DNA from: Nitzschia sp. pyKryTriq1
Lineage: Eukaryota > Bacillariophyta > Bacillariophyceae > Bacillariales > Bacillariaceae
DNA length: 64,000 nucleotides
NCBI GenBank assembly: GCA_956465555.1
Contig: OY101120.1
Location: 1,178,001 to 1,242,000, forward strand
Direction: 5' to 3'
Each line of letters begins with the position of its first letter. Position 1 is the first letter of the stretch. Below, piece by piece: positions 32,833-46,000 of this stretch. The translations under genes and the position numbers were made by a program. The notes beneath the pieces were generated by a model that was not told the origin of the DNA, ran no database searches, and worked only from the letters and a program-made list of their open reading frames with translations.

Positions 32833-34963
32833 TCAACGATGGAGCTTGCTTATTCGGTTGCGAAGGTTTCGAGCCACTGAAGATAGTCCTTCGGATTGCT
32901 CTTGCAGACTTGCTATTCGTTCTTGTTCGCTCTCCACAAAACGTGTGTAGGGACCGACGCCATCCAAGATGTGACGACTTACTCGTTCCACCTCCTTGTC
33001 ACAAATCGAGGCCAAGGCTTCTTCAAGTCTTTTGGACCGATCCAACCACTTCCCGTCGTAAGATTGGGCCACTCGAGATGTCCCTAAAGTATAGCAAGCT
33101 CCACCACTAAGAACGAGTGAGGAGGCAATCATCAATCCAGGAATTGGGTCAATCAGCTCAAGCAGAACGCCCAGTGCTGTGCCCAAGGCAAAAGTTTCCA
33201 GGCCAGTCGCTATTGCGGCGGTCGTCCAAAGGGACTTGAAAACTTCCTCCTTTTCCTTCTCTTCCTGGTCGGGTCGAAGTGTATTGTTGACGGCGCTAGA
33301 AAGTTGTTCGCTGAGGTTTCTACGTGTGTCTTCAAAACGGGAAGCTGCAGTAACGTATCCCACGAGGCTTTGATTCTTCATAGCAGGCCGCTTTCCAAGG
33401 TATTCAATGACAGCCTGCCCCTGCGCTCTGCCACGAGTAGCGACAGAGTCGCTGGTATGTCGAACGTCGAATGGCCAATGGCCAATGATAAGAACAAAAT
33501 GCTCGAGTCAGAACAATCGCAGAAATAAGTCTCTCAAAACTTCAGGTGGCAACTTACGCAACTTGTTCCACTTGAGAAAGAATATCGCTCTTCAAACCTT
33601 TCGGGTTACGGATGGAAGTTGTGGGTCTGGTCTCGTCCCATTCCTCGTCGAACTTGGCACGATCCATCAAAACATTATAGTGAAAACTAAAGATATTCAT
33701 TCGGTTGAGGAGGATGTTCCAGCGTTCTCCTTGGCTCCGAACCCCTTTTGTGATCCCTTGCTGGAAGTCTCGCAAGTCCGATGTCAACTCCTTTTTCCAT
33801 CCTCCAAACTGCGCCTGTAACACGTTTAGCGTAGCAATGTCGGACTGCAAGTCTTGAGACTGTTCGTCCAGGACTTTCGAACATTCTCTGAGAACTCCTT
33901 CCACCACACCAATAGGATTGACCAATTTTGATTTCAGCTTGGCTTGGGTAGTGAGAGAATCTTTCAGAAAGCTTTCCAGGACTTCAAATTGACTTCGAAG
34001 CCAGACGTTGGATCGTTGCGCGTCGTTTTTCTTCTCCATCAACTTGGCCGAGATGGCGTCTCTTGCGCTCAGAGGAATGACGATAGGTCGAGCTCCCAGC
34101 AGCTCACTTGACCGTTCAATGACAAAATCCACTACTGCTTGTTTGGCTTCTTTGCCGTGATCTCCTCCATCGAACTCCAAAATGTCCATCTTGTTAACTA
34201 CCACAACAATACTTTTCCGATAGGCTTGGATTCCTTTGAGTAAATTCCTTTCGCTCTCACTAAAAGGTCGATCAGCTGACGTGACAAAGAGGATCAAATC
34301 TGCAGCTGGTAATAAGCGCATAGTTTGTTCCGTATGGTCCAACCACGTGGAATTCGTTCCCGGCGTATCCACAATCGTCAAATCGGTCAGCACGGGAACA
34401 TCAGAGACCGTGTGCCAAATGACTCCCAATGGTAGCGCTGTCTTGTGGTCCGAAGAGGCGACGATAGTGATAGAATCCGTTGTAGGCAAGGCTCCAGATT
34501 CCAGTAGTTTCTGACCCAACAACGCATTGATCAAAGTTGACTTTCCTGCATTGAATTCCCCTGCAATGACCACCGAAAAGGAGGCTTCTACATTGAGAAA
34601 ATTGGGTTCAAGCTGGGAAAAGATCGTTTTGTTTTCATCTGTCATTCCTCCAAGAACTTGAGCTGCCAGCTTTTTACAAGTGTCTGTCAATTGTCGTTGT
34701 TCCGATAATAAGTCGCGTTCTTGGGCTGTCAAGAGGCGGTACAGACCCATATTATTCTCGGTCGTCGATTTAGTAGCAGTAGCAGTAGCAGTAGCAGTCG
34801 TGGATTGATCATTGTTGGCGGAAACGGCAGACAAGAGAGCAGCAGTTGATCTGTTTCGTGCGTTGCGGCATGACAAGAATGCTCCTGGCGGATACGAGTA
34901 GGGTTGAACGAGGGCAAAAGACGGGAAGATTTTCCTGATTGTGTTGGGGCGAAATAGCAGCAT
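32833..34963 (-). CDS. Dynamin-like GTPase of the FZL (FZO-like) family, organellar
   Basis: Membrane-remodelling GTPase; FZL proteins act on plastid/thylakoid membranes in plants, while mitofusins act on mitochondria. Two minus-strand exons, 34963-33558 and 33451-32833 (106-nt intron, phase 2), 674 aa. The start at 34963 gives a basic, Ser-rich presequence (MLLFRPNTIRKIF...); the longer frame from 35236 lacks support. GTPase motifs are VVIAGEFNAGKSTLINALLG (G1), PTTDSIT (G2), VDTPGTNST (G3) and VVVNKMD (G4). A helical region follows, then paired hydrophobic segments (ATGLETFALGTALGVLLELI, GLMIASSLVLSGGACYTLG) and a C-terminal coiled coil, the classical bacterial-type dynamin layout. Intron removal supplies VEQVADSVATRGRAQG before the membrane region. 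Plastid versus mitochondrion is not decided. A codon repeat (Ala-Thr)n lies at 34771-34800. Confidence 0.85.
34771..34800 (-). repeat. Coding hexanucleotide repeat (Ala-Thr)n
   Basis: Tandem agcagt units on the plus strand encode alternating Thr-Ala on the minus strand within the presequence linker of the FZL-like GTPase. Likely length-variable. Confidence 0.8.
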
Positions 34964-35668
34964 TGCATGTATTGTTCGTACAAGATACAGTACGGTACGT
35001 GTACTGGGTACTTTCTTTGGGATCTTGATCTTCCACTTTTGAGTACAACGCGCTCTTGTCTCTGGATTGTCGTACTTGTACGTCTCGGTCTTGAAAACGC
35101 AGGATTTCAATGGGAGCAGAGCAGCACAAATAATTACAGTACAACAAAGGCGATGGCACTGGTACATAGTAATCGTTTCTCGGATCTTCTTACTACTGGG
35201 CTGCCCTCTACTCTCTCTACTTGCACCTTCGACCAACCACCGATACCGGTATGCTCGAACTTTGGATCCGTTCGCCCGTCGCCGGTAGTTTGACTAACTC
35301 GAACGTTCAAACGAGACCGCTCTTTCCTCACACCGATTACTTTTTCGCGACAAGATCTTTTCTCTACGAGTAAATTACACCACGGTACCGGTACCTGGTA
35401 CTGTACTGTAAAGTAAAAGTCTACCGGTACGAGGTACTCGTACATGTGTTTTATTGTGCCGACCCAACATTGGCTTTCGCCTTCTCGTACAATAATGCAA
35501 ACCCTTTCCCTCCCATTGTTCTCATTCATCCTCTTTGCTCCATTTTCAGAGGATCTGCAGTAGAACTACAAGACCCAAGATAGAAAAGACATAGCATAAT
35601 CAGTGCCGCTACACATACTGGTACTGGTACTGGTACATACTTGTCCCGACGCCAGCGCTATAGCCATC
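34964..35668. promoter_or_regulatory. Divergent promoter region, FZL-like / Mios
   Basis: About 700 bases with GTACCGGTAC-type clusters at 34978-35010, 35383-35450 and 35619-35640. No gene seen; ORFs here are leader-sequence shadows. Confidence 0.5.
35383..35450. repeat. GTACCGGTAC-type cluster in a divergent promoter
   Basis: Includes ggtaccggtacctggtac and further taccggtac and gaggtactcgtac units within 70 bases. Confidence 0.75.
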
Positions 35669-38600
35669 ATGCCGGAACAGCCATCAGTGCCATCGGCACC
35701 TTATCCACCGATGCATTCCGTGTCTCCGGCAAGGTCTTCTCTCTCTGGTAGTCCCCATTATCGAACGACGTCTCGAGGGACCGAGGAATCTTCTCCCGGT
35801 ACCAGTAGTACCAACACTAGCAACCTCAATAATTCGTCTCCAGTGACGGCAGCTACAACGATTCGCGAAACGTTTTCCGACGCCGAAAGCGAGAGCCTCG
35901 CCGCCGCCAGGCCGCAGTTTTTAGATGCAGTAGCAGGCCAGCAGGTGAATAAATCTGCTCGGCCGTCGCTTGCTTCTGTCTCGAAAATCAAGTTCTATCC
36001 ATCAAGGTGTGGAACTCTTGCGTGCATCAACACTGCCAGTACGACAAAGCCTCATTCTTCCGCATTAGTAGTGGAGGCGGTCGATCATCATGGCGACGAA
36101 ACGCAACGACATCGAAAACTCGGACCTGTGCTTCTAGAACTTCGGCAATTAGAACTAGCCGAAGACGAAAATTCCAGAGAAGAGGCTCTTTTCGAAACCA
36201 GAACCATTGCTCTTTCAAGGGGTAATCCTCAGCTCGGGGTCAGCGTTAGTTCTACGTGTCTCGACCTACCAGTCGTGCAAACCTACTATTCGGGGCAGAC
36301 AAATACACTCAACCCTCGGTTTGCTGCAGCCACAGGACTGACGACGGGAATGCTTGCCATTCACACCTTTTCGGAGGTTTCCGGTTCAGAGGACTATCCG
36401 TACTCTTCTGGGATAGAGTATTATCATGTTTCACGCCACCATCGGCAATCTTCGGCTGTCGCATGGAGACCGAGTCAGACAAATCACGTAGCGATCGGTC
36501 TCCTGGGCAGTGGGACCCCGGGACCTCAGCAGGGGGCGCCTTTGCCTCGCCGGGGCGGCTCTACCATTCGTGGAAGTGGAGGAGGAGACAGGGAATTTTG
36601 CTGCTTTATATGGGATATCGAGGCCCAACAATCGGCGGCCAAACGAAACGCAGCGCCAATCGCCAAATTGTCGCACAACACACCAGTGGCATCGTTAGCC
36701 TGGGTCATGGATGGTCAAACCTTGGCCGTGGGTACCCAGTCGCGGAATGTGCAGCTCTATGATATGCGAGTCTCTGGAACCAATGCACCTCCTTTGTCCG
36801 CTCTGGCGCATAACTTTGGCGTTCACGGCATTGAAGTCGATCCTCACAAACCGGTACGTCGTCATCCTCGCTTTCCCCGCTTACAGCATATCCTGGACCA
36901 TCCTTCTTCTTCTTCTTCTTCTCACATCATATCATCAGAACATTATGGCAACTTTCTGTCGATCCATCGGAGAGCCGGTCAAGTTGTGGGATGTTCGGCG
37001 CATGGACTCGGTCGTCAGCGAGATCAAGATATCTAACTCAGCAGCAGGAAGAACATCCCAAACATCCTCCTCCTCACAATATTCCAACCAAATCAAAGTT
37101 GAAACAGTCCAGTTTTCAGTGGCCGAACCAGGCGTACTCAGTGTTGCCATTGGTGAGTGTGTTCAAGATTATGATACATCGTCGGGCTCCCGCCCTGTGT
37201 TGGTGCAGGTCAACTACGCAAGAAAAGGAAGAAGCATTCTAGATATCGCTTTGTGTAGAGGGCCCACCATCGCAACATCAACAATAACAAAAGCTCCGAA
37301 TACTACCCAGCCAGACAAAAATGAAAAAAGTATTTCTGGTCGACTTCTGAATGATTTATACTCCGGAAGGAGGTTGGTTGTCATGTTGGAGGATCGGACG
37401 TTGTGTGACTTGGCAAAGCACGGAGGCGCCGCACCAGTCGCAATATCACGCCGCGATGGTCGAGTCGTACATAGTTTAGGCTCGACAGTATGGGTGGGTT
37501 CTACCGTGTCTGGGCCAACGGCAATGGAAAGCTCCAATGTAGGTCACGACGAAGACATTTCTGCAACTATGATGCGGCGAGCTCGTTGCTTTCGACTCTC
37601 TCGCTACTCTATGAACACTTCTCAGAATATAAAGGTACGAATAGATTAGAATAGGTTCCCGCGGGGTGTTGCAGTGCTTGTTCTCAGTTGGTGCACTTAT
37701 TATTCATTTATGACAGATGCTTTCGGAGGACATACCATCAGGGGCAGATGCAAACAAAGAAATTTTGCTCTCTAAGCTTTCTTTGTTCCGGTTGTGGGTC
37801 TGGATTGAACGAGCAGAGGCACTTTCCTCAGAATCGGAGGAAACAGAAGACGAATCATCTTCATGGCCGGCTAGGAGTCTTGTCGACTCTGGCATTGTCC
37901 AACTTATCGACCGGGATGGGGCTTCGGTACGAGACGAGGTATCTTTTTCGGAAGCACTATCTTGTAGTGTCTACAGTAGCCCTGCAAGACACGTGGCACT
38001 TACTTCTTGTGGCTGGGCGGGTAAATTCAGCTTGGACATTGTTCTAGCGGAGTGCGAGGCGCTGGGAGAATATGAGCGCTCCGCTGCTCTCGCCGTTTGG
38101 CATGGCGACATAGGGGCAGCGGTTGAGGCGTTGCAGCGAGCTTCGGCAGCGGTAAGAGACCACCTTGCAGGCAAAAGATATTCTGATTTTGCTACTACCG
38201 AGTACGCAGACACTTTGGACTTGATTGCCATGTGTATTGCAGGGTATGGGGGAACGGCTGCGGCTCAGAAGTCCGTGTGGCAGAACGCTTGCTCCAAATT
38301 GCTCCAGCGGAACGATCTTTCCAGCCCTGAGGCAAAAACAAGTCGAACGGCGTATCTGCGGGCTCTTTGTAAATTCTTATTGAATGTCGGGATGGAGAAG
38401 GGCTTTGACTACATTCTTGAAAATGAGTATTTGGCGTACGGGGACAGAATTGCCTTTGCCTGCCGGTTTCTGGACCAAGATCGCTTGCAGGCACATCTGT
38501 TCAAGTGTCTGGAGAGATGCCAGCAAGTTGGAAATGTAGAAGGCTTGGTCATTTCGGGTTTGTCGAAGGAAGGGATCAAGATCCTTCAGGCCTTTGTCGA

Positions 38601-39351
38601 CCGCACTTCGGATGTCCAAACAGCTGCCCTCGTCGTCAGTAGGGTCCTTCTGCCCCAAGACTGGGCTTTGGAGCGGAAGGTGTGCATGGAGTGGGTTGAG
38701 TCGTATAGAAGCCTTCTGAATACTTGGCAGATGTGGCAAAGTAGGGCCATGTTTGACGTTGACCGCGCCGAAGCTTTGCGGCGGGTGAAGGCTAAGGGTG
38801 GGGACTTAGGTGGTGGTGTTGCTAGACGCATGCAGAATCGGCGACAAGGCTCTCGTATTGCTGATCAAGATGTGCTCTCTTCCATCCCAGCGGCACTTGA
38901 TGCGCGATGCAACTATTGCTCCTCGTCGTTGGCATTGAAACGACACGAGGGTAACGCCAATCAATGGTTATCTAAGATGAAACCGGTACTGTCTTGTTGC
39001 CCCCAGTGTCGGAAGCCTCTCCCCAGGTGTGCAATTTGTCTGTTGAGCCTTGGAGCGCTCAACCCATACATGCAGCTCACAAGGGAAAGGTCCCGTCCCA
39101 CTCCACGCGGTGGAAACTCAACGAATACGCAGGACAATCTTGGAGCACTTCCGTTGGCAGAGTGGTTCACCTGGTGTATGAATTGCAAACACGGAGGCCA
39201 TGCGCACCATCTTGTTGGCTGGTTCGCGGATCATGAAACATGTCCAGTGAGTGGTTGCGAATGCCACTGCCAATTCGACGCGTTGCAGAAACTGAGTCGA
39301 CCTGCTCTAACAAAGAAGCTTGAAGGCTCAGAGCTGATAGACGATTCTTGA
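35669..39351 (+). CDS. Mios/Sea4-type WD40 protein, GATOR2 (SEACAT) subunit
   Basis: Scaffold of the GATOR2 complex that signals amino-acid sufficiency to TORC1 on the vacuole/lysosome. Three exons, 35669-36853, 36939-37634 and 37717-39351, all phase 0, 1171 aa. The N-terminal half is a WD40 propeller with a long Ser/Thr-rich, divergent start; clear blades include FCCFIWDIE, VASLAWVMDGQTLAVGTQSRNVQLYDMRV and GEPVKLWDVRRMDSVV (across intron 1). An alpha-solenoid follows (ALGEYERSAALAVWHGDIGAAVEAL). The C-terminal zinc-binding module is diagnostic: CPQCRKPLPRCAICLLSLG and WFTWCMNCKHGGHAHHLVGWF, then CPVSGCECHC. Mios orthologues are about 875 aa; the extra length is mainly N-terminal. Convergent with the NSF-like gene, 105 bp apart. 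Confidence 0.87.
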
Positions 39352-39456
39352 AACGAATATCGAACTATGACAACAATCAAATGGTTTGAAGTGAAAATAG
39401 TTTGAAGTAAATTTCAAGACGATACAAATCACTTTCCTCTTAGCACTTGTTGTACT

Positions 39457-42197
39457 CTAGAATACTCTGCAGGCTGCATCAACCAAAGCGTTATCGCCTG
39501 CGAGGTCGTCTAGGATAGTTTGTAGCGCTTCGGCCTGGTCTTGTTCTGTTGTGCTTGCTGCTGCTGCAACTGAACGATCCAGAAGTCGCAACACTGTTTT
39601 GCAGCCCAAATTGCCATATCGCTCACTGACTAGATCCGCCATGGCGTTGGCGTTTGCCACAGGGAGTCCTGTGGTCTTGACACTGTCGTTGACTAGCTTC
39701 CGAACAGATTCCTTGTCCGAGGGTCGAGGTACAATGAGAGTTTCGTCGAAGATTTTGTGGAGGACGACACACGCAGCATCATTTCGTGATGTTGCTGCCA
39801 AGACTTTCAGGGTCCTTGTTTGCCCTCGAGTCTTGGCAGAGTTGCTACTACTAGTTGGTGGCGAGCGAAGAAGCGCTCTCAAAGTAGCAAGCATGACACT
39901 GCTGTACCCATGGGGGCCGCTCCCAGAAATAAGGTGGTCCACGTCGTCAAGGATCAAGATTGAATGCGGCATTTGTTGGGCTTCTGAAAACTTTTCAGCC
40001 AGGGCCGCAGCTCTCGAAGCTTCATCCCCACCTCCCAATGTCAGAAGATCCAAACTAGTCACAAAGCGGACGTAATTTGCCTCGCCACGACTCGAAGCCT
40101 GTACTGCTGCCCAACAGGCCAGGGCTGTAGCCCCTGCACCGCCATTATCGGCAGACCCAACCAACATCAGGGATTCAATCTTTGGCGCCGCTTTACCTTC
40201 CCCATGTTCCAGTTCGGGAGTAGAAACAAATCGACTCAAATCTCTCAGCACGCGTTCCATCGATGGTGAAAAAGCACTGATCCCATAGGGGTATCGCATT
40301 TCCAGAACGTCATCTTGTTTCCCAAGAGCGGGGCGTACCTCCTTCAGCGCTTTTTCCAAGTCTTGAACAGTCACAACCCCGGCATTTTCGTCGAAATCAT
40401 CATTTTCCACTACTCTTGCAAGAGCAAAACTCGCCGCACTTCGGACAAGACCTGCAAGCTCAGCTCCGGTGAAGTACTCAGTCTTTGCCGGGAAACCATC
40501 ATCGCCCAAGTCTTCAAGTTGTAACTGAGCTTCTGCGCTCACCCCACCAGCCTCCTTCATTTTTCGAGTATGAATACGTAATACGTCTCTGCGACCCTTA
40601 AGATCCGGCAATTCGACTCGCAACTGTACTTCCAGTCGACCGGGCCGAAGAAGGGCGGGGTCCAGAAGCTCGGGGCGGTTGGTCAATCCAATCACAAGAA
40701 CGTTGTTCGCCTCCTTGACACCGTCCATTTTGGCAAGTAACTGATTCACAACCGAGTCTCGAACACCTGTAGAATCACCCGTAACGGTGCCTCTTTTCCT
40801 TGCAATGGCATCCATCTCGTCCAAAATGATGACGTGCAATGCACTTTTATCACCAACCTGTGCGTATTCGATCTCTGCTGGAGTAAAAAGTGCACGAATG
40901 TTCTTTTCCGCTTCTCCGACGAATTTATCAAGAATCTCAGGCCCATTCACTACTTGGGCAGGGCGAGCCCCAAGCATCTGAGCCAGACTTCTGGCCAGCA
41001 AAGTTTTTCCACAGCCCGGGGGGCCCGACAAAAGGATACCACGCACATGGTTGACTCCAAGTCTCCTCGCTGCCTCTGGGTTTGCCCTTACATTTTAAAA
41101 CAAGTAAGAATATGTTTAGGAGGCATATTCATTTTGTATCAAGATACACGGTACCTGAAATCTTACCGAGATGCAAGAACTCGCCGAACGATGGCATTCA
41201 GTTGATCATCCAACCCCCCAACCTTTTCGAAAGTCATTCCCAGCTTCGTACCCAAATGTTTCGGTTGCCCAAAATCATCAGTATCGATATTTTTCTGTGG
41301 TGCACCACTTTCTTTCTCGTTATCACCTGACTCTTCGACGGCAATCTGTTTCACTACTTCAAGGAAGGCATCTGGGGCAGTCAGTGTTTCAATGTCCGAA
41401 GAAAACTTCCCATCCCCGTCCAACTGTTCCTTTCCCACCGGTGGCCTCACAGCAACTTCTAAAAGACTCGTCTTCCCGCTTTTGCCCGAATAACTTCGCA
41501 AAGCACCACCAACGTATTTCACACAATCCTCTCCCGCTCCTGCACTTCCTCCTGCCAAGGTGCCATCTCCGCCTCCTCGCAGGGATTTCTTGGTAGCCTT
41601 TGTGTAAAAGCCGTCACGATTCGGACCACGAAGCATAGCAACTTCTGCCACACCCGTCAACGCCCTCACAACTGCCCATGCCCCAGTGGGCCATCTGCCG
41701 CTCCATTCTGACCCCGGTGGCAGGACATGTAATATACAATCCCAATAATCACCTCCAGCAATTCGATACCGCCGAGCCAAAGGTGCAGACGACTCTTCCA
41801 GTGACCCTGTGGGAGGATCGGGGATCAAAGTATCGTATACTCCCTCCGCCAGTTGAATTTCGTTCATTCGTTCCATGAGTTCTTCCATAGCTTCGTCGTC
41901 GACCCATCGTCCCCATTCATAACGAAAAGCATCATGGGCGCCTTCGGCTGTTTCGGCCCCTCTCGGAATCGATGCTCTCTCTGACGCTCTCAGCAGACCA
42001 TCTAACCCCCCCTCCGATTCCCATGGCGTATCCATAATGGGACCATCGTTCCCACTGGTTTTATCCACCGTAGAGGATTGGAAAATTTCGGACAGCGGAC
42101 TTGCTCTAAATTGCTGCGAAGGAACAAAGGAACATGACACGTTCACCAGCGCCAGCAAAATCCAAAGCATTTGTACATTACACTTTTTTATTCTCAT
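39457..42197 (-). CDS. NSF-like AAA ATPase with plastid-type presequence
   Basis: NSF disassembles SNARE complexes; this homologue appears routed elsewhere. Two minus-strand exons, 42197-41167 and 41086-39457 (80-nt intron, phase 2), 886 aa. Splicing joins LNAIVRRVLASR|ANPEAARRLGVNHVRG, a hallmark of NSF. The N-terminus is a signal peptide (MLWILLALVNVSCSFVP) with an SFVP cleavage motif, then about 300 residues without a recognisable NSF N domain. D1 is canonical: GPPGCGKT (about residue 365), VNGPEILDKFVGEAEKNIRALF, VIILDEMDAIARKRG, and LLRPGRLE with the Arg finger. D2 keeps the NSF-like VRFVTSLDLL and ILILDDVDHLI, but its P-loop reads GSADNGGAGATAL, without the Gly-Lys-Thr/Ser. A later Met (42170) is an equally good start. 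Confidence 0.83.
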
Positions 42198-43027
42198 TCC
42201 AATTTTAACGAAAAACTGACCAGAGCGGGAATATCGTAGTACAGATGACTTTTGTGCTATTGGCCGTTGGTGCTCGACACTTCCTTTGACTTAGATGGCA
42301 GGATGAGGAATGAAAGGACAAGGGCAAAACGCAAAACGCAGGGCGAAATCATGGTCAAAAAATGCATCTGTCATCGTTCGTCGGCGAATGAATTCTACTG
42401 TTACGACGTGCGTCCTACTACCGGTAGAATTGGGCGAACGCGCAGCAGCATTCCACGTGCCACAGGAAAAGGGGGGAGAACTCATTGGCGAGTGCGAACA
42501 CTCTATGAGTTCCCAAATCAGCGAAAGACCTACTAATGGTGTACCCAGGCTTTGTTGCTTTTATTTTACTGATCAAAAATCAAAAGGGACAAACCACGTC
42601 CGTACGTCTGTCCACTCTAAGTGCAATGGCTGACGTCACACACGTCACAACTGTGACCGACTAGTCGAATGGATCGTAGAGTTAAATACCGCCCGCCGGT
42701 ACATCATCTACCGTACATACGGTACCAGGTACCGGTACAGAGTACGAGTACAGTTTGTGAGTGGTGGAGTGAGCTGAGCGTGGTCTTGCTGTCGTCCGAT
42801 TGATAGGCATTCTAGGCCACCAACCCAAACCGAAAACCAAAAAAAAGAAAAGGACCATGAGAGGTGATCGCAACTTCGTGCCGGCAATCCACGGCACAAC
42901 GGAAAAACTGGAACTTTTCATACATTCAAGTAGTACCGGTACCAGTAGTCTACTCGAAGTGTACTCGATCAAGTTCCAGGGTATAGTTTCAAACAGTACC
43001 AAGTAGATTGGCCCTACATCATTCAAG
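42198..43027. promoter_or_regulatory. Divergent promoter region, NSF-like / Bms1
   Basis: About 830 bases with a GTACCGGTAC-type cluster at 42698-42752 and a further element at 42932-42950. A tgacgtcacacacgtcacaac stretch near 42630 holds CRE-like TGACGTCA and CACGTCA motifs. No gene seen. Confidence 0.5.
42630..42651. promoter_or_regulatory. Palindromic TGACGTCA (CRE-like) site
   Basis: tgacgtcacacacgtcacaa contains a full CRE/bZIP palindrome and an adjacent half site, about 385 nt upstream of the Bms1 ATG. bZIP binding at such sites is established in diatoms and other eukaryotes; function here is inferred. Confidence 0.4.
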
Positions 43028-46000
43028 ATGGAAGGCGGCGATGTGATCGACAACCACAAGCACAAGCAGGGCAAAGAAGGCCGTGGTGCCAAGGAGAAGA
43101 AAAAAGATCTGAAATCGAAAAAAGATGGAACGCGCAAAGAGAGGCACAATCACAGGGCCTTTTCAGTGGCTAATATTGTTCGGACTCAGCGAAAGATTCA
43201 GCGAAACGCGGATCGTTCGCAGAAGAAGGAATATGTTCCCCTGAGCGACCGGCGAGCTACTGATCCCAACGAATCTCCGCCGGCCTTGGTAGTTGTCATG
43301 GGACCCCAGGGAGTTGGCAAGAGTTCGCTGATCCGCTCCTTGGTCAAGTTTTACACAAATCATAATCTGACAACAATCACTGGCCCAGTCACTGTTGTGA
43401 CCGGGAAGAACAAAAGGATCACACTCATGGAATGTCCCAACGATACATCCAGCATGTTGGATTGTGCAAAGATTGCAGACTTAGTTCTTTTATGCGTGGA
43501 TGCCAAGTTTGGATTCGAAATGGAGACCTTTGAGTTCCTGAATATTCTCCAGACCACTGGCTTTCCCAAGGTTATGGGTGTTTTCACTCACCTTGACGAG
43601 TTTCACACAACAAAGAACTTGCGAAAGACGAAGAAACTCCTCAAGCATCGATTTTGGACAGAAATTTACGAGGGGGCCAAAATGTTCTACTTTTCGGGGA
43701 TTGTAAACGGTAAATATTTGAAACATGAAGTGAAGCAGCTGACGCTCTTCGTATCTCGGGTCAAGGTATGTAGGTGTTATTCAATAAATTGCTCCATGTG
43801 GCTGATCGACATTGTGAAGAAGAAACTTTTGGTGACTTCTGTCCGAAAATCATTGCGGACAAAACGAAATCGAAATTGAAAATTTCCTTCTGAATGACTC
43901 GACCAATTGTGGGAGATTGTTTCGTGTAGCTTTGATTTTGACAGCGAGGCTTACTGTGTTTCCTTTCGTGTTGTCCTACAGTTTCGACCTTTGGTGTGGA
44001 GGAATACGCATCCCTACGTTTTGGTTGATAGGCACGAAGACATTACCCACCCAAACCTCACAGACAAGGATCCAAATTGTGACCGAAGCGTCATTTTTTA
44101 TGGGTATGTTCGAGGTAGTCATCTGAAATCTGGGCAAAAGGTTCACCTGATCGGAGTAGGAGACTTCAACATGTCGGAGATTGAGACCCTCCCAGACCCT
44201 TGTCCTATCCCTGACAAAGAACAAAAGGTACGTGGGGCGATCGTCAATCCCCACTCGTAGGTTGTATTGTATCACAGGCCTCTCACCGTCATTGTTTCTC
44301 CAAAATAGACTCTCAAGAAGAAAGACGCCTTGTTGTTTGCACCCCACTCCAATGTAGGAGCTGTTTCGTTTGACAAGGACGCGATCTACATCGATATCGG
44401 CCGTGCCAACTATACCAAGAAAGATGACCTCCAGGGCGACAATGCTGATGCCACAGAGCCTACGTTTGATCCGAAGGAACCCGCGGGAATGCTGAAAGGG
44501 CTTCAAGACGTTGATGCCGGGGTAGACGAAAGGATGCACCGTTCTACTCTAAGACTTTTCAAAGGAAGCAATGCGGTTGAGGCTGGATCCGATGAAGAAA
44601 GCGATAGCGATAGCGACGACGAAATCGAGGAGAAGGAAAATGGAGAAGATTCAGATGACAGTTCATCTGACGCGGGCGACAAAGAGCGTGAAGTTGAAAG
44701 TGCAGCTAAATTCACTCGAAACGAGGCAGATTCAGAAAGTGACAGCGAATCCGATTCAGATGACAGCGACTCTGACGATAATAGCGACCAGGGTAGCGAC
44801 AACGATAGTGATGATGGTAGCAAAGACGACTATTATTCAGAAGGAGAGGATGAGAAGCTTGCAAGAGACTCGAAACAGCTTCCGAAGATGTCTTGGAAAG
44901 ATAGCATTGGCGAACGTGCGAAGAGGTCATTTTTAGACAGGCAATCGTCAATGGCGAACCTTCAGGAGATGATCTATGGCACAAAAATGAATGTGGTATC
45001 CACCGATGAGCTTCCCGAAGACGAAGAATCCTCTGATGACGACGATGAGTTTTTCACCTTGAAAAAGGGAAAGAGGGAATCGGTTAAACGTGAGGAACGG
45101 GCACTCCCTTCGAGCTCGTTAGGAGAGGATGACTCGTCCAGGCTGGCTCTCCTGCAAGAGGAGACCGCGAGCATGGAGGCATGGCTCCAAGAGGGTGACG
45201 AAAGTCTGATCGAATCGCTCCGAGATAAATTTGTCACTGGTAAATGGGATGATCAAGGAGCCGGCGCCAAGGACGACGACTCCGAATTAGGTGATTTCGA
45301 GGATCTCGAAACCGGTGAACAATATGGTCCTGATGGAGCCGTTTTGTCAGATGACGATCGCAGTGCAAACTCCGACGAGGAAGATGATATGCCAACCGAG
45401 GGAATGACAGACGCCGAGATTCGTGAGTACAATGCGAGAAAGAAAGCGGGGCAAAAGAAGAGCTTCGACGATGGCTATGATGAAGAAAAGAAAGCCGAGG
45501 GAGGAAACTTGAAGGATGACGAGGTAGAAAATGAATATCTCGAGACACTTAAGCGACAGAAAGAAGAGAGACTCCGCAGAAATGAAGAGGAGTTCGGTGA
45601 AGAGGGCGAACGCTCTCGTCTGAGGCATGAAGGCTTTCGGCAGGGGTTATACTGTAGAATCCGCATCGACGGCGTTGCTGCCTCATTTTTGTCCAACTTC
45701 GATCCCGTACATCCACTGGTTATTGGGGGCCTCACACCCCAGGAAACTAATCTTGGCTTTGTTCGGTGTCGTCTCAAGAAGCATAGGTGGCATAGGAAAA
45801 TATTGAAATGCAACGATCCGTTGGTTTTCAGCATTGGCTGGAGGCGATTTCAAAGCATTCCAACCTTTTCCACGGAAGACGACAACGGACGGCACCGTTA
45901 TTTGAAATATTCACCGGAGCACATGCATTGCTTTGCAACGTTTTATGGACCGCAGGCCCCGCCGAACACGGGCATCATAGCAATTCAAAAAATGACAGGA

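Noticed and set aside
34964-35236. N-terminal extension of the FZL-like GTPase
   Set aside because: Codon use and content look like 5' UTR; the Met at 34963 gives a better presequence.
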